Part shown: positions 1 to 5,455 of the stretch, piece after piece
Layout: each line of letters starts with the position of its first letter
How positions within the stretch are numbered: the first letter of the stretch is position 1
NCBI GenBank assembly: GCA_021819985.1
Contig: JAKAEG010000058.1
Location: 1 to 12,317, forward strand
DNA from: Nitrospirota bacterium
GTDB lineage: Bacteria > Nitrospirota > Thermodesulfovibrionia > Thermodesulfovibrionales > JdFR-88
Direction of reading: 5' to 3'
DNA length: 12,317 nucleotides
Notes under the pieces: model-generated
Told to the model about the DNA's origin: nothing
The model's database searches: none
The model's input: only the letters and a program-made list of their open reading frames with translations
Program-made: the position numbers and the translations under genes

Positions 1-2
1 TA

Positions 3-185
3 TCCGCCGCCCTGGGCGATATAGCCCGTGCCCGCGGCATGACGGACATCGCCCGAGAGGCGGGCTTGGGACGGGAAAGTCTTTATAAAGCTCTTTCCCC
101 GGAAGGCAATCCCGAATTCGCTACTGTGCTAAAGGTTTTACGAGCGCTGGGACTGACATTGCATGTTAAAGCGGCCCACAGATAA
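3..185 (+). CDS. Addiction-module antidote protein, HigA/HI1420-like (C-terminal part, gene runs off the left edge)
   Basis: An open frame enters from the left edge and ends in TAA at 183-185, giving the last 60 residues. It contains a helix-turn-helix of the XRE-like type seen in small chromosomal antitoxins: a segment reading MTDIAREAGLGRESLYKAL (about residues 13-31 of the visible part), followed by NPEFATVLKVLRALGL and a short basic tail. This pattern is typical of the putative addiction module antidote family (HI1420-like). By family knowledge these proteins neutralise a RelE/HigB-like toxin, bind their own promoter, and usually lie just downstream of the toxin gene, so the toxin would lie left of the window. 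Whether the gene is intact cannot be judged because its start is not in view. The next thing downstream is a broken PIN-toxin fragment, so this may be part of a decayed toxin-antitoxin cluster. Confidence 0.8.
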   Translation, partial: SAALGDIARARGMTDIAREAGLGRESLYKALSPEGNPEFATVLKVLRALGLTLHVKAAHR

Positions 186-217
186 ACCGAAATCTGTTAC
201 CATGGATAATAGGCGCT

Positions 218-424
218 GACCCTATTTTCCACGTTTTCCCTTTTGACACCACTATTGCCAGAATCTATGCCCGGCTGTGGGCGGCATTGGCCTCCAGGGG
301 CGCTGTTGTCGGAAGCCATGACCTTATTATCGCCGCCACTGCGATTTCGATGGACTATTCGGTTGTCACCGCCAATATGCGGGACTTTGAAAAAATCGAA
401 GGGCTGCGCATTGAGAAATTTTAA
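218..424 (+). pseudogene. VapC-like PIN-domain toxin, C-terminal remnant
   Basis: The frame ending in TAA at 422-424 translates, from about 218, into the second half of a PIN-domain ribonuclease: FPFDTTIARIYARLWAAL, then VVGSHDLIIAATA with its conserved aspartate, then VVTANMRDFEKIEGL and IEKF at the end. In VapC toxins the HDLLIAATA and T-N-x-x-DF motifs supply later active-site acidic residues. The N-terminal half, with the first catalytic aspartate and the central glutamate, is absent. No ATG, GTG or TTG in this frame lies ahead of the homologous part, and the antidote gene ends only about 30 bases upstream. No vapB antitoxin is visible. This is best read as a deletion remnant that makes no active toxin. 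The homology ends at the natural C-terminus, so only the 5' side was lost. Confidence 0.8.
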
Positions 425-505
425 ACGGTCCCGTTATTAGCCCGCACAAAACCGAAAGAGCAATTTTTTGATTTAGGCAGCGGGTCGCGTCCGGCTGCTG
501 GAATA

Positions 506-595
506 TGGCGGAGAGGCAGGGATTCGAACCCTGGGTGGGGTTGCCCCCACAACGGTTTTCGAGACCGTCCCGTTCAACCGCTCCGGCACCTCTCC
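506..595 (-). tRNA. tRNA-Ser, anticodon CGA
   Basis: Read on the minus strand, the gene starts at 595 with acceptor arm GGAGAGG, which pairs with CCTCTCC near the 3' end. That is followed by discriminator G and an encoded CCA at 508-506. The anticodon arm is ACGGT-CTCGAAA-ACCGT, so the anticodon is CGA and the tRNA reads serine codon UCG. There is a long GC-rich variable arm (TGGGGG/CCCCA type), as expected for the class II tRNA-Ser, and a T arm with GGTTCGAATCC. At 90 nt it is normal for tRNA-Ser with CCA. It lies 42 bp downstream of tadA on the same strand and may be co-transcribed with it. The 3' end of the tRNA faces the toxin-antitoxin debris on the left. Confidence 0.97.
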
Positions 596-637
596 GAGCG
601 AGATTAATTATAACCCAGATCGCGGCGATAAGCGATA

Positions 638-1117
638 TTATTCGCCGCCTTGTTGCCGCCTTTTCGCCCCGAAGAACGCCCTTAGAATCTCCGCGCACTC
701 CGGACCGAGCACGCCCGATACCACTTTCACCCTGTGATTGAGCCTCTCGTCCCTTACGATATCAAAAAGGCTCCCGGCCGCGCCGCCCTTTGCATCAGGA
801 CAGCCGTAAACAAGCCCTTCCAGCCTCGCGTTCACCATGGCTCCGGCGCACATCGGGCAGGGTTCCTTGGTCACGTAGAGGGTCGCGCCGGCAAGCCTCC
901 AGGAGCCGGTTTTTCTGGCGCCCTCCCTCAAGGCGAGGATTTCCGCATGGGCAGTCGGATCGTTTTCATTTTCACGCCTGTTGTGCGCGCTGGCGATGAC
1001 CTCTCCGCCCGCCACGAGGACAGCCCCGACCGGCACCTCTCCCTCCCTCAAGGCGTTTTTGGCTTCCTCTACGGCGAGCCGCATGAAGCCGGTGATGGTT
1101 TCTTCATCAAAACACAT
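638..1117 (-). CDS. tadA: tRNA-specific adenosine deaminase TadA
   Basis: The 159-residue protein is a typical full-length TadA, which deaminates A34 to inosine in the anticodon of tRNA-Arg(ACG) in the cytoplasm. It has the zinc-dependent cytidine/deoxycytidylate deaminase fold: PVGAVLV (29-35), the HAE motif with zinc ligand H57 and proton-shuttling E59, and PCPMC with zinc ligands C87 and C90. The TadA-typical stretch GAAGSLFDI follows at about 112-120. The start ATG at 1117 fits the family length. No good Shine-Dalgarno lies directly before it; GAGGGAG about 20 nt upstream is too far. Downstream comes tRNA-Ser(CGA), which is not a TadA substrate. In several bacteria, Bacillus subtilis for example, tadA also sits beside a tRNA-Ser gene, so this adjacency is not unusual. 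Confidence 0.96.
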   Translation of the reverse strand: MCFDEETITGFMRLAVEEAKNALREGEVPVGAVLVAGGEVIASAHNRRENENDPTAHAEILALREGARKTGSWRLAGATLYVTKEPCPMCAGAMVNARLEGLVYGCPDAKGGAAGSLFDIVRDERLNHRVKVVSGVLGPECAEILRAFFGAKRRQQGGE

Positions 1118-1150
1118 GACTTTTTTTAAAACACTCCCTCGCCCTCGAAG

Positions 1151-1169
1151 CTCTCCCCCTCAGGGAGAG
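1151..1169. repeat. Short GC-rich inverted repeat between ilvE and tadA
   Basis: CTCTCCC (1151-1157) and GGGAGAG (1163-1169) form a perfect 7-bp stem with a 5-nt loop, and flanking bases resemble the scattered CCCTCTCCC...GGGAGAGGG type of extragenic palindrome. It lies in the 145-bp gap after ilvE and before tadA. No T-run follows on the minus strand, so it is not a convincing intrinsic terminator for ilvE. It could stabilise the ilvE 3' end or simply be a dispersed repeat. The rest of the gap shows no gene. Confidence 0.5.
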
Positions 1170-1262
1170 GGCTTTACGCATTACGAGTCTTATGAAAATA
1201 CCCACGGACGTGCGCGGACTGTTCCCGGCGGCGTGGCCGGCGTGGTTGCGCGGGGCGGTATT

Positions 1263-2177
1263 TTAGAGATAGGAGAGCCAGCGCTCGTGCTTCCTGCTTT
1301 TGCCCTTTACAGCCTGGAAGAAAGCGTCCTGGAGTTTTTTGGTGACGGGGCCGGGCTTTCCCTGGCCGACGGTCCTTCCATCCAGTTCCTTTACAGGGGT
1401 GACTTCGGCGGCCGTGCCTGTCAGGAAGGCCTCGTCGGCGATATAGACCTCGTCCCTTGTGAACCGCTCTTCACGCACCTCGTAGCCCGACTCCTTCGCA
1501 AGCTCCATGATGGTATTTCTTGTTATGCCCTCCAGTATGGAGGTAAGCGGGGTGGTCTTTATCACGCCGCCGCGGACGATGAATATGTTCGCCCCCGTGG
1601 CCTCGGAGACGTAGCCTTCGGTGTCCAGCAGAATGGCCTCGTCATAGCCCAGAGCGACGGCCTCCTGCTTGGCCAGTTGAGAGTTCACGTAGTATCCGCT
1701 CACCTTGGCCATGGACATGTTTGAATTGACATGCCCCCTTATGAACGATGAGGTCTTCGCCCTTATGCCGTTTTTAAGCCCGTCTTCGCCCAGATACGCG
1801 CCCCAGGGCCAGACGGCAATCGACACGTTGATGGAGCTGCCCGCCGAGGAGACGCCCATTACCCCGTAGCCTATATAGGCCAGCGGCCTTATGTAGCACT
1901 CCTTCATCCGGTTGGCCTTCACGGTCTTCAGTATGGCCTCTGTAATCTCCTCCCGGCTGTGGGGTATCTCCATGTTAAAGATGTGCGCGGAATCGAAGAA
2001 CCTCTTTACATGCTCGTTCAGCCTGAAGATGGCCGGGCCTTTTTTGCAGTTGTAACAGCGTATGCCCTCGAAGATGGCAAGCCCGTAGTGGAGCGAATGG
2101 GTGAGCACGTGCACCTTGGCGTCGTCCCAGGCGACAAGCTTCCCGTCCATCCAGATTTTATCGGTTTTTTCGATCAT
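1263..2177 (-). CDS. ilvE: Branched-chain amino acid aminotransferase (class IV, PLP-dependent)
   Basis: The 304-residue protein matches IlvE in length and motifs. IlvE is the cytoplasmic enzyme that transfers an amino group from glutamate to 2-keto acids in the last step of valine, leucine and isoleucine synthesis, and it also works in reverse. Visible signatures are HSLHYGLAIFEGIR (27-40), the PLP-binding lysine K158 in MSMAKVSGYYVNSQLAK, the class IV pattern EGYVSEATGANIFIV (187-201), and the phosphate-binding region TGTAAEVTPV (253-262). This pattern separates it from D-amino acid aminotransferase and aminodeoxychorismate lyase, although close class IV relatives cannot be fully excluded by eye. 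The ATG at 2177 has no Shine-Dalgarno, and a good -10 hexamer ends only 8 nt before it. The gene lies between argS upstream, separated by a MITE-like element, and tadA downstream. Confidence 0.95.
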   Translation of the reverse strand: MIEKTDKIWMDGKLVAWDDAKVHVLTHSLHYGLAIFEGIRCYNCKKGPAIFRLNEHVKRFFDSAHIFNMEIPHSREEITEAILKTVKANRMKECYIRPLAYIGYGVMGVSSAGSSINVSIAVWPWGAYLGEDGLKNGIRAKTSSFIRGHVNSNMSMAKVSGYYVNSQLAKQEAVALGYDEAILLDTEGYVSEATGANIFIVRGGVIKTTPLTSILEGITRNTIMELAKESGYEVREERFTRDEVYIADEAFLTGTAAEVTPVKELDGRTVGQGKPGPVTKKLQDAFFQAVKGKSRKHERWLSYL

Positions 2178-2185
2178 CGCCGTCT

Positions 2186-2215
2186 ATTCTAAAACATGGG
2201 GAGGGGATTCATCAA
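2186..2215 (-). promoter_or_regulatory. Predicted sigma-70 promoter of ilvE, very close to the start codon
   Basis: On the minus strand TTGATG (2215-2210, 4 of 6 consensus) is followed after 18 bp by TAGAAT (2191-2186, 5 of 6). Only 8 nt separate the -10 box from the ilvE ATG. A start point about 7 nt after the -10 would put the first base of the mRNA within a base or two of the A of ATG, so the transcript would be leaderless. The -35 box sits 3 bp from the end of the MITE-like element, which probably did not supply it. Confidence 0.55.
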
Positions 2216-2218
2216 TAT

Positions 2219-2414
2219 GGAACCTATCTCAAAATCGCTTCCGGCTGTCCCGCCACGGCGGGACTGAAATCGCGGGCATACCGGCGTCATCAAGTGAAAA
2301 TCGTCCTCAATCCCGCCTTGGCGGGACTGCGCCTCCGGGCGATTTCCCCTTTCTTTCTTGTCTGCCACGATTTCCTCTCTCTTTCGCTTCAAAATCAATT
2401 TTGAGATAGGTTCC
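2219..2414. mobile_element. MITE-like element with 17-bp perfect terminal inverted repeats
   Basis: The left end GGAACCTATCTCAAAAT (2219-2235) is the exact reverse complement of the right end at 2398-2414, bounding a 196-bp non-coding unit between argS and ilvE. Inside are two GC-rich hairpins. The first, GTCCCGCC/GGCGGGAC with a 2-nt loop, is at 2247-2264. The second, TCCCGCC/GGCGGGA with a 2-nt loop, is at 2311-2326. A nested palindrome TCAAAAT-CA-ATTTTGA at 2389-2404 overlaps the right terminal repeat. No transposase is encoded and no clear target-site duplication is visible. The structure fits a miniature inverted-repeat element mobilised in trans, but a very long-armed extragenic palindrome is an alternative. 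A shortened relative of its core is present at 4164-4210. Confidence 0.65.
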
Positions 2415-2420
2415 CGGTCT

Positions 2421-4097
2421 TTACATCTTTTCCGGCGCGGCCACCCCGAGCAGCCGGAGCCCGTCTTTGAGCACCAGCCCCACGCCCATGCAAAGCGAAA
2501 GACGGGCAAGCGAGAGTTCACGCTCATCCGCCAGTATGCGGTGCCGGTTGTAATAGGGATGGAACATGCCCGCCAGCTCCTGGAGGTAGTACGTGATCCT
2601 GTGGGGCTCCCGCGCCTGTACGGCGGCTTCCAGGGCAGCCGGGTAGAGCAGGATTTTCTTTATAAGGCGGGTCTCTTCGGGCTCCGAAAGAGGCGACAGG
2701 CCGGCCCTGCCCAGGCTGTCCGAATCAACCGTGAAACCTTTTTCCGCGGCGTTTCTGAATATGCTGTTGATCCGCGCGTTCGCGTACTGGACGTAGTAGA
2801 CGGGGTTTTCGGCCGAGGCGGCCTTTGCGACCTCCAGATCGAAATCCAGATGGCTGTCGGCCTTCCTGGTAAGGAAGATGAACTTCGTGGTGTCCGCGCC
2901 GACCTCTTCGATGACCTCCCTCAACGTCACAAACTCCCCGGCCCGCTTGGACATCTGAACCGGTTTCCCGCCCCGGAGGAGAGAGACTATCTGGACCAGG
3001 AGCACCTTCAGCCTCTCCTTCTCGTAGCCAAGCGCCTCAAGGGCGGCCTTCACCCTCGGGATGTAGCCGTGATGGTCGGCCCCCCATATGTTTATCAGCT
3101 CATCAAAACCCCCGTCCACCTTTTTCTTGTGATAGGCTATATCGGAGGCGAAATACGTGTACTGCCCGCCGCTTTTTATCATGACGCGGTCTTTCTCGTC
3201 CCCGAACAAGGTGGCCTTGAACCATGTTGCGCCCTCTTTCTCGTAGACAAACCCCTTCTGGCTCAGATACTCGATTGTGCCGGGCACTTCGTTTTTATCG
3301 TAAAGCTCCTTTTCGCTCTGCCAGACATCGAAGGCGACACCAAAACCCTCCAGATCGGTCTTGATGACGGCGAGCATCATGGCGCAGGCCGTATTGGCGA
3401 AATAGTCGCTGTTTGGGGACGCGAATTCGAGGCCCTTGTACCTGTCCCCTTCCGCCTGGGCAATCCCCCGGGCAATATCAATCACATATTCGCCGCGGTA
3501 TCCGTCCTCCGGGAAAGGGTAGGCAATCCCAAAAAGCTCCTGGTACCTGGCGAAGACGGACTCCCCCAGGAGACCCACCTGCCTGCCCGCGTCGTTTATA
3601 TAGTACTCCCTGGTCACCTTGAAGCCCGCGGCGGCAAGCAGGTTCGAGAGGGCCGCGCCCAGCGCCGCTCCCCTTCCGTGGCCAAGATGAAGGGGGCCCG
3701 TGGGGTTTGCGCTCACGAACTCTATAAGGATTTTCCGGCCCTTCCCGATGTCCTTCCTGAAAAAGGCCTCCCCCTGGCGCAAAAACCCCGAAAAAGACCT
3801 GTAGAGTGACTCCCGTTTGAATGTGAAATTTATATAGCCGGGGCCGGCGATCTCTATCTTCTCAAAATCGCCCTCCGCCCCGCCTGCCAGCCCCAGAATT
3901 GCCCCGATTTTCTCCACAATTTCTTCGGCGATCTTCCTTGGCGGCCTTTTAAGCGTCCTGGCCAGGGACATGGCCAGCGGGGTCGCAATGTCTCCCATGG
4001 ACTCCTCCCTGGGGACTTCGACTTCTATCCTTTCGGGCGCGCTTACACCCATGCGGCCCAGGGCTTCGGAGAGGATTTTTCGCACCAGTTCAGTCAT
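2421..4097 (-). CDS. argS: Arginyl-tRNA synthetase
   Basis: This class I aminoacyl-tRNA synthetase charges tRNA-Arg with arginine in the cytoplasm. From the chosen ATG at 4097 the protein has 558 residues, normal for bacterial ArgS. The N-terminal ArgRS-specific domain (about 1-95) contains SMGDIATPLAMSLA. The catalytic domain has the HIGH-type signature HLGH at 137-140 within FVSANPTGPLHLGHGRG. The KMSKS-type loop appears as MSKR at 382-385. The DALR anticodon-binding domain starts near PVYYVQYANARI (432-443) and runs to the end. The open frame extends upstream to 4457, but that extension has no ArgS homology and crosses the promoter, so MTELVRK is taken as the start. AAGG lies just before the ATG, but the predicted promoter would leave almost no leader. 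It is transcribed divergently from uxs. Confidence 0.97.
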   Translation of the reverse strand: MTELVRKILSEALGRMGVSAPERIEVEVPREESMGDIATPLAMSLARTLKRPPRKIAEEIVEKIGAILGLAGGAEGDFEKIEIAGPGYINFTFKRESLYRSFSGFLRQGEAFFRKDIGKGRKILIEFVSANPTGPLHLGHGRGAALGAALSNLLAAAGFKVTREYYINDAGRQVGLLGESVFARYQELFGIAYPFPEDGYRGEYVIDIARGIAQAEGDRYKGLEFASPNSDYFANTACAMMLAVIKTDLEGFGVAFDVWQSEKELYDKNEVPGTIEYLSQKGFVYEKEGATWFKATLFGDEKDRVMIKSGGQYTYFASDIAYHKKKVDGGFDELINIWGADHHGYIPRVKAALEALGYEKERLKVLLVQIVSLLRGGKPVQMSKRAGEFVTLREVIEEVGADTTKFIFLTRKADSHLDFDLEVAKAASAENPVYYVQYANARINSIFRNAAEKGFTVDSDSLGRAGLSPLSEPEETRLIKKILLYPAALEAAVQAREPHRITYYLQELAGMFHPYYNRHRILADERELSLARLSLCMGVGLVLKDGLRLLGVAAPEKM

Positions 4098-4105
4098 AAG
4101 CCTTA

Positions 4106-4135
4106 AGTTTAAGGCCCGGACAGCGGGCTTGTCAA
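4106..4135 (-). promoter_or_regulatory. Predicted sigma-70 promoter of argS
   Basis: On the minus strand a perfect -35 TTGACA (4135-4130) is followed after 18 bp by TAAACT (4111-4106). Eight nt (TAAGGCTT) separate the -10 box from the argS ATG, so transcription would begin within about 2 nt of the start codon. The AAGG in that stretch would then act as spacer DNA, not as a Shine-Dalgarno. The perfect -35 makes this the strongest promoter candidate in the window. Confidence 0.6.
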
Positions 4136-4163
4136 ATTTTAAAGGAAAAAGCAAAAACAGCTC

Positions 4164-4210
4164 CCGGCTGTCCCGCCGTGGCGGGACTGAAATCGCGCAC
4201 GATTTCCTCT
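4164..4210. repeat. Dispersed repeat, shortened relative of the MITE core
   Basis: Bases 4164-4197 match 2241-2274 over 34 nt, differing only at the two loop bases (AC in one, GT in the other). The stem GTCCCGCC/GGCGGGAC is kept at 4170-4187. The next block, CACGATTTCCTCT (4198-4210), matches 2366-2378 exactly. In the MITE-like element the two blocks are 91 bp apart, while here they touch. The 17-bp terminal repeats are not recognisable here. It lies between the argS and uxs promoters, in a 247-bp divergent intergenic region that holds no other gene. Confidence 0.7.
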
Positions 4211-4310
4211 TTTCCCCACTGCGAAACCGATTCCAGCGGACAGGTCCAAAGGGCGGCGGACATGATGAAAAGGTATCGCATATATCTATGCGAGGCATCG
4301 TCTTTGAGAA

Positions 4311-4338
4311 TAGACTTGAAAGGCTTTTCTGATAAAAT
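4311..4338 (+). promoter_or_regulatory. Predicted promoter of uxs, adjoining the start codon
   Basis: TAGACT (4311-4316, 4 of 6 against TTGACA) precedes TAAAAT (4333-4338, 5 of 6) by 16 bp. The uxs ATG begins 6 nt after the -10 box, so the start point would fall at or next to the A of ATG. No Shine-Dalgarno lies at a working distance from the ATG; the nearest purine run, AAAGG near 4319-4323, would be upstream of the transcript. Confidence 0.5.
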
Positions 4339-4344
4339 GGGCTT

Positions 4345-5334
4345 ATGAGAAGCACAACGCGCAGGAGGATACTTGTCACGGGGGGCGCCGGTTTTCTGGG
4401 CTCACATCTGTGCGAGAGGCTTCTGGGCGAAGGCAATGAGGTCATTTGCGCCGACAATTTTTATACGGGCTGCAAGGAAAACATCGCCCATTTATTGCCG
4501 GACCCCTATTTCGAGGTCGTTCGCCATGATATCTGCTTTCCCTTGTACGTCGAGGTGGATGAGATTTACAACCTCGCCTGTCCGGCCTCTCCCGTTCATT
4601 ACCAGTTTGACCCCGTTCAGACGACAAAGGTTTCGGTCCATGGCAGCATCAACATGCTGGGGCTTGCCAAACGCGTCAAGGCCAGGATACTGCAGGCGTC
4701 GACGAGCGAGGTCTACGGGGACCCATCGGTCCACCCCCAGATGGAAACATACTGGGGAAACGTGAATCCAATCGGGCCAAGGTCCTGCTACGACGAAGGC
4801 AAGAGGTGCGCGGAAACCCTCTTTTTCGATTACCGCCGCCAGCACAAATTGAGGATAAAGGTCGCGAGGATATTCAACACTTACGGGCCGAGGATGCACC
4901 CGGAGGACGGCCGCGTGGTGAGCACCTTTATCATGCAGGCCCTTCGAAATGACGATATCACCGTCTACGGAGAGGGAAGGCAGACCAGGTGCTTCTGTTA
5001 TGTCGATGAACTGATCGACGGCCTTGTCAGGCTCATGAACACCGGCGATGAGATCACGGGCCCCCTTAACCTGGGGAACCCCGTGGAGTTTACGATCCTT
5101 GAACTTGCCGAAAAAATCATTGAGCTTACCGGTTCGAAATCAAGGATAGTCTTTAGGCCGTTGCCGCAAGACGACCCCAGGCAGAGAATGCCGGATATAA
5201 GTGTCGCAAAAAAAATTCTCAACTGGGAACCCGCAGTGTCTTTGGAAGAAGGGCTGGAGAAGACAATAGCGTATTTACGCGGCGTAGACATCCAATATCA
5301 GGATAGCCTGATCAGTGCGGGGGGCAAAGGCTGA
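4345..5334 (+). CDS. uxs: UDP-glucuronic acid decarboxylase (UDP-xylose synthase)
   Basis: The 329-residue extended short-chain dehydrogenase/reductase matches UXS, the NAD-dependent enzyme that converts UDP-glucuronate to UDP-xylose with CO2 release. The Rossmann motif VTGGAGFLGSHL is at 11-22. UXS-typical blocks follow: EIYNLACPASPVHYQ (73-87), ASTSEVYGDPSVHPQ (118-132), the catalytic YxxxK as Y149 and K153 in CYDEGKRCAETL, RIFNTYGPRM (175-184), and LPQDDPRQRMPDI (273-285). These blocks distinguish it from UDP-glucose 4-epimerase and dTDP-glucose dehydratase. No N-terminal membrane anchor is present, so it should be cytosolic. It is followed on the same strand, after 121 bp, by the secreted beta-helix gene. 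Its codon use and GC resemble the housekeeping block more than the glycan genes to the right. It would supply the pentose donor for the glycosyltransferases at the locus. Confidence 0.93.
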   Translation: MRSTTRRRILVTGGAGFLGSHLCERLLGEGNEVICADNFYTGCKENIAHLLPDPYFEVVRHDICFPLYVEVDEIYNLACPASPVHYQFDPVQTTKVSVHGSINMLGLAKRVKARILQASTSEVYGDPSVHPQMETYWGNVNPIGPRSCYDEGKRCAETLFFDYRRQHKLRIKVARIFNTYGPRMHPEDGRVVSTFIMQALRNDDITVYGEGRQTRCFCYVDELIDGLVRLMNTGDEITGPLNLGNPVEFTILELAEKIIELTGSKSRIVFRPLPQDDPRQRMPDISVAKKILNWEPAVSLEEGLEKTIAYLRGVDIQYQDSLISAGGKG

Positions 5335-5368
5335 TAGGATAGAATCGGGATTAGTTCAAGTGGTGGGA

Positions 5369-5389
5369 ATTCACAAATTGAATGTGAAT
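5369..5389. promoter_or_regulatory. Small inverted repeat upstream of the beta-helix gene (possible operator)
   Basis: ATTCACA (5369-5375) and TGTGAAT (5383-5389) are perfect 7-bp arms around a 7-nt AT-rich spacer. The half-element TCACAAATT at 5371-5379 recurs as a direct repeat at 5406-5414. The pair lies in the 121-bp gap between uxs and the secreted beta-helix protein. No T-run follows, so it is not an intrinsic terminator. A dimeric regulator site is possible; the arms face outward relative to a CRP site, so CRP itself is not implied. No convincing promoter hexamers were found beside it. Confidence 0.3.
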
Positions 5390-5455
5390 CCATGGCTAAA
5401 TACGGTCACAAATTAATACGGCTGATTTTCTGTCTTCAGCTTGAAAATCCCAGCT

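Noticed and set aside
425..505. SRP RNA gene or tRNA terminator downstream of tRNA-Ser
   Set aside because: The conserved SRP RNA core (GGAAGGAAGCAGCC-like) is not present, and the weak GCAGC/GCTGC hairpin has no T-run on the minus strand.
1151..1169. Intrinsic terminator for ilvE
   Set aside because: A stem exists, but no T-run follows on the ilvE strand, so it is kept only as an inverted repeat.
2219..2414. CRISPR array or tandem repeat
   Set aside because: The internal palindromes are not regularly spaced identical repeats with unique spacers, and no cas gene is present.
2358..3809. 483-codon open frame on the plus strand antisense to argS
   Set aside because: The translation is low-complexity in type, rich in R, G, P and L with no recognised motif, and lies wholly opposite a well-supported argS. 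Long antisense frames are common opposite GC-rich genes with strong codon bias.
4098..4457. Upstream extension of the argS frame to 4457
   Set aside because: The extra 120 residues show no ArgS homology, cross the palindromic repeat and the argS promoter, and overlap the start of uxs on the other strand.
5441..5455. TTG start five codons ahead of the beta-helix ATG
   Set aside because: It has no Shine-Dalgarno and adds a proline-containing stretch before the signal peptide. The ATG at 5456 gives a cleaner exported N-terminus.
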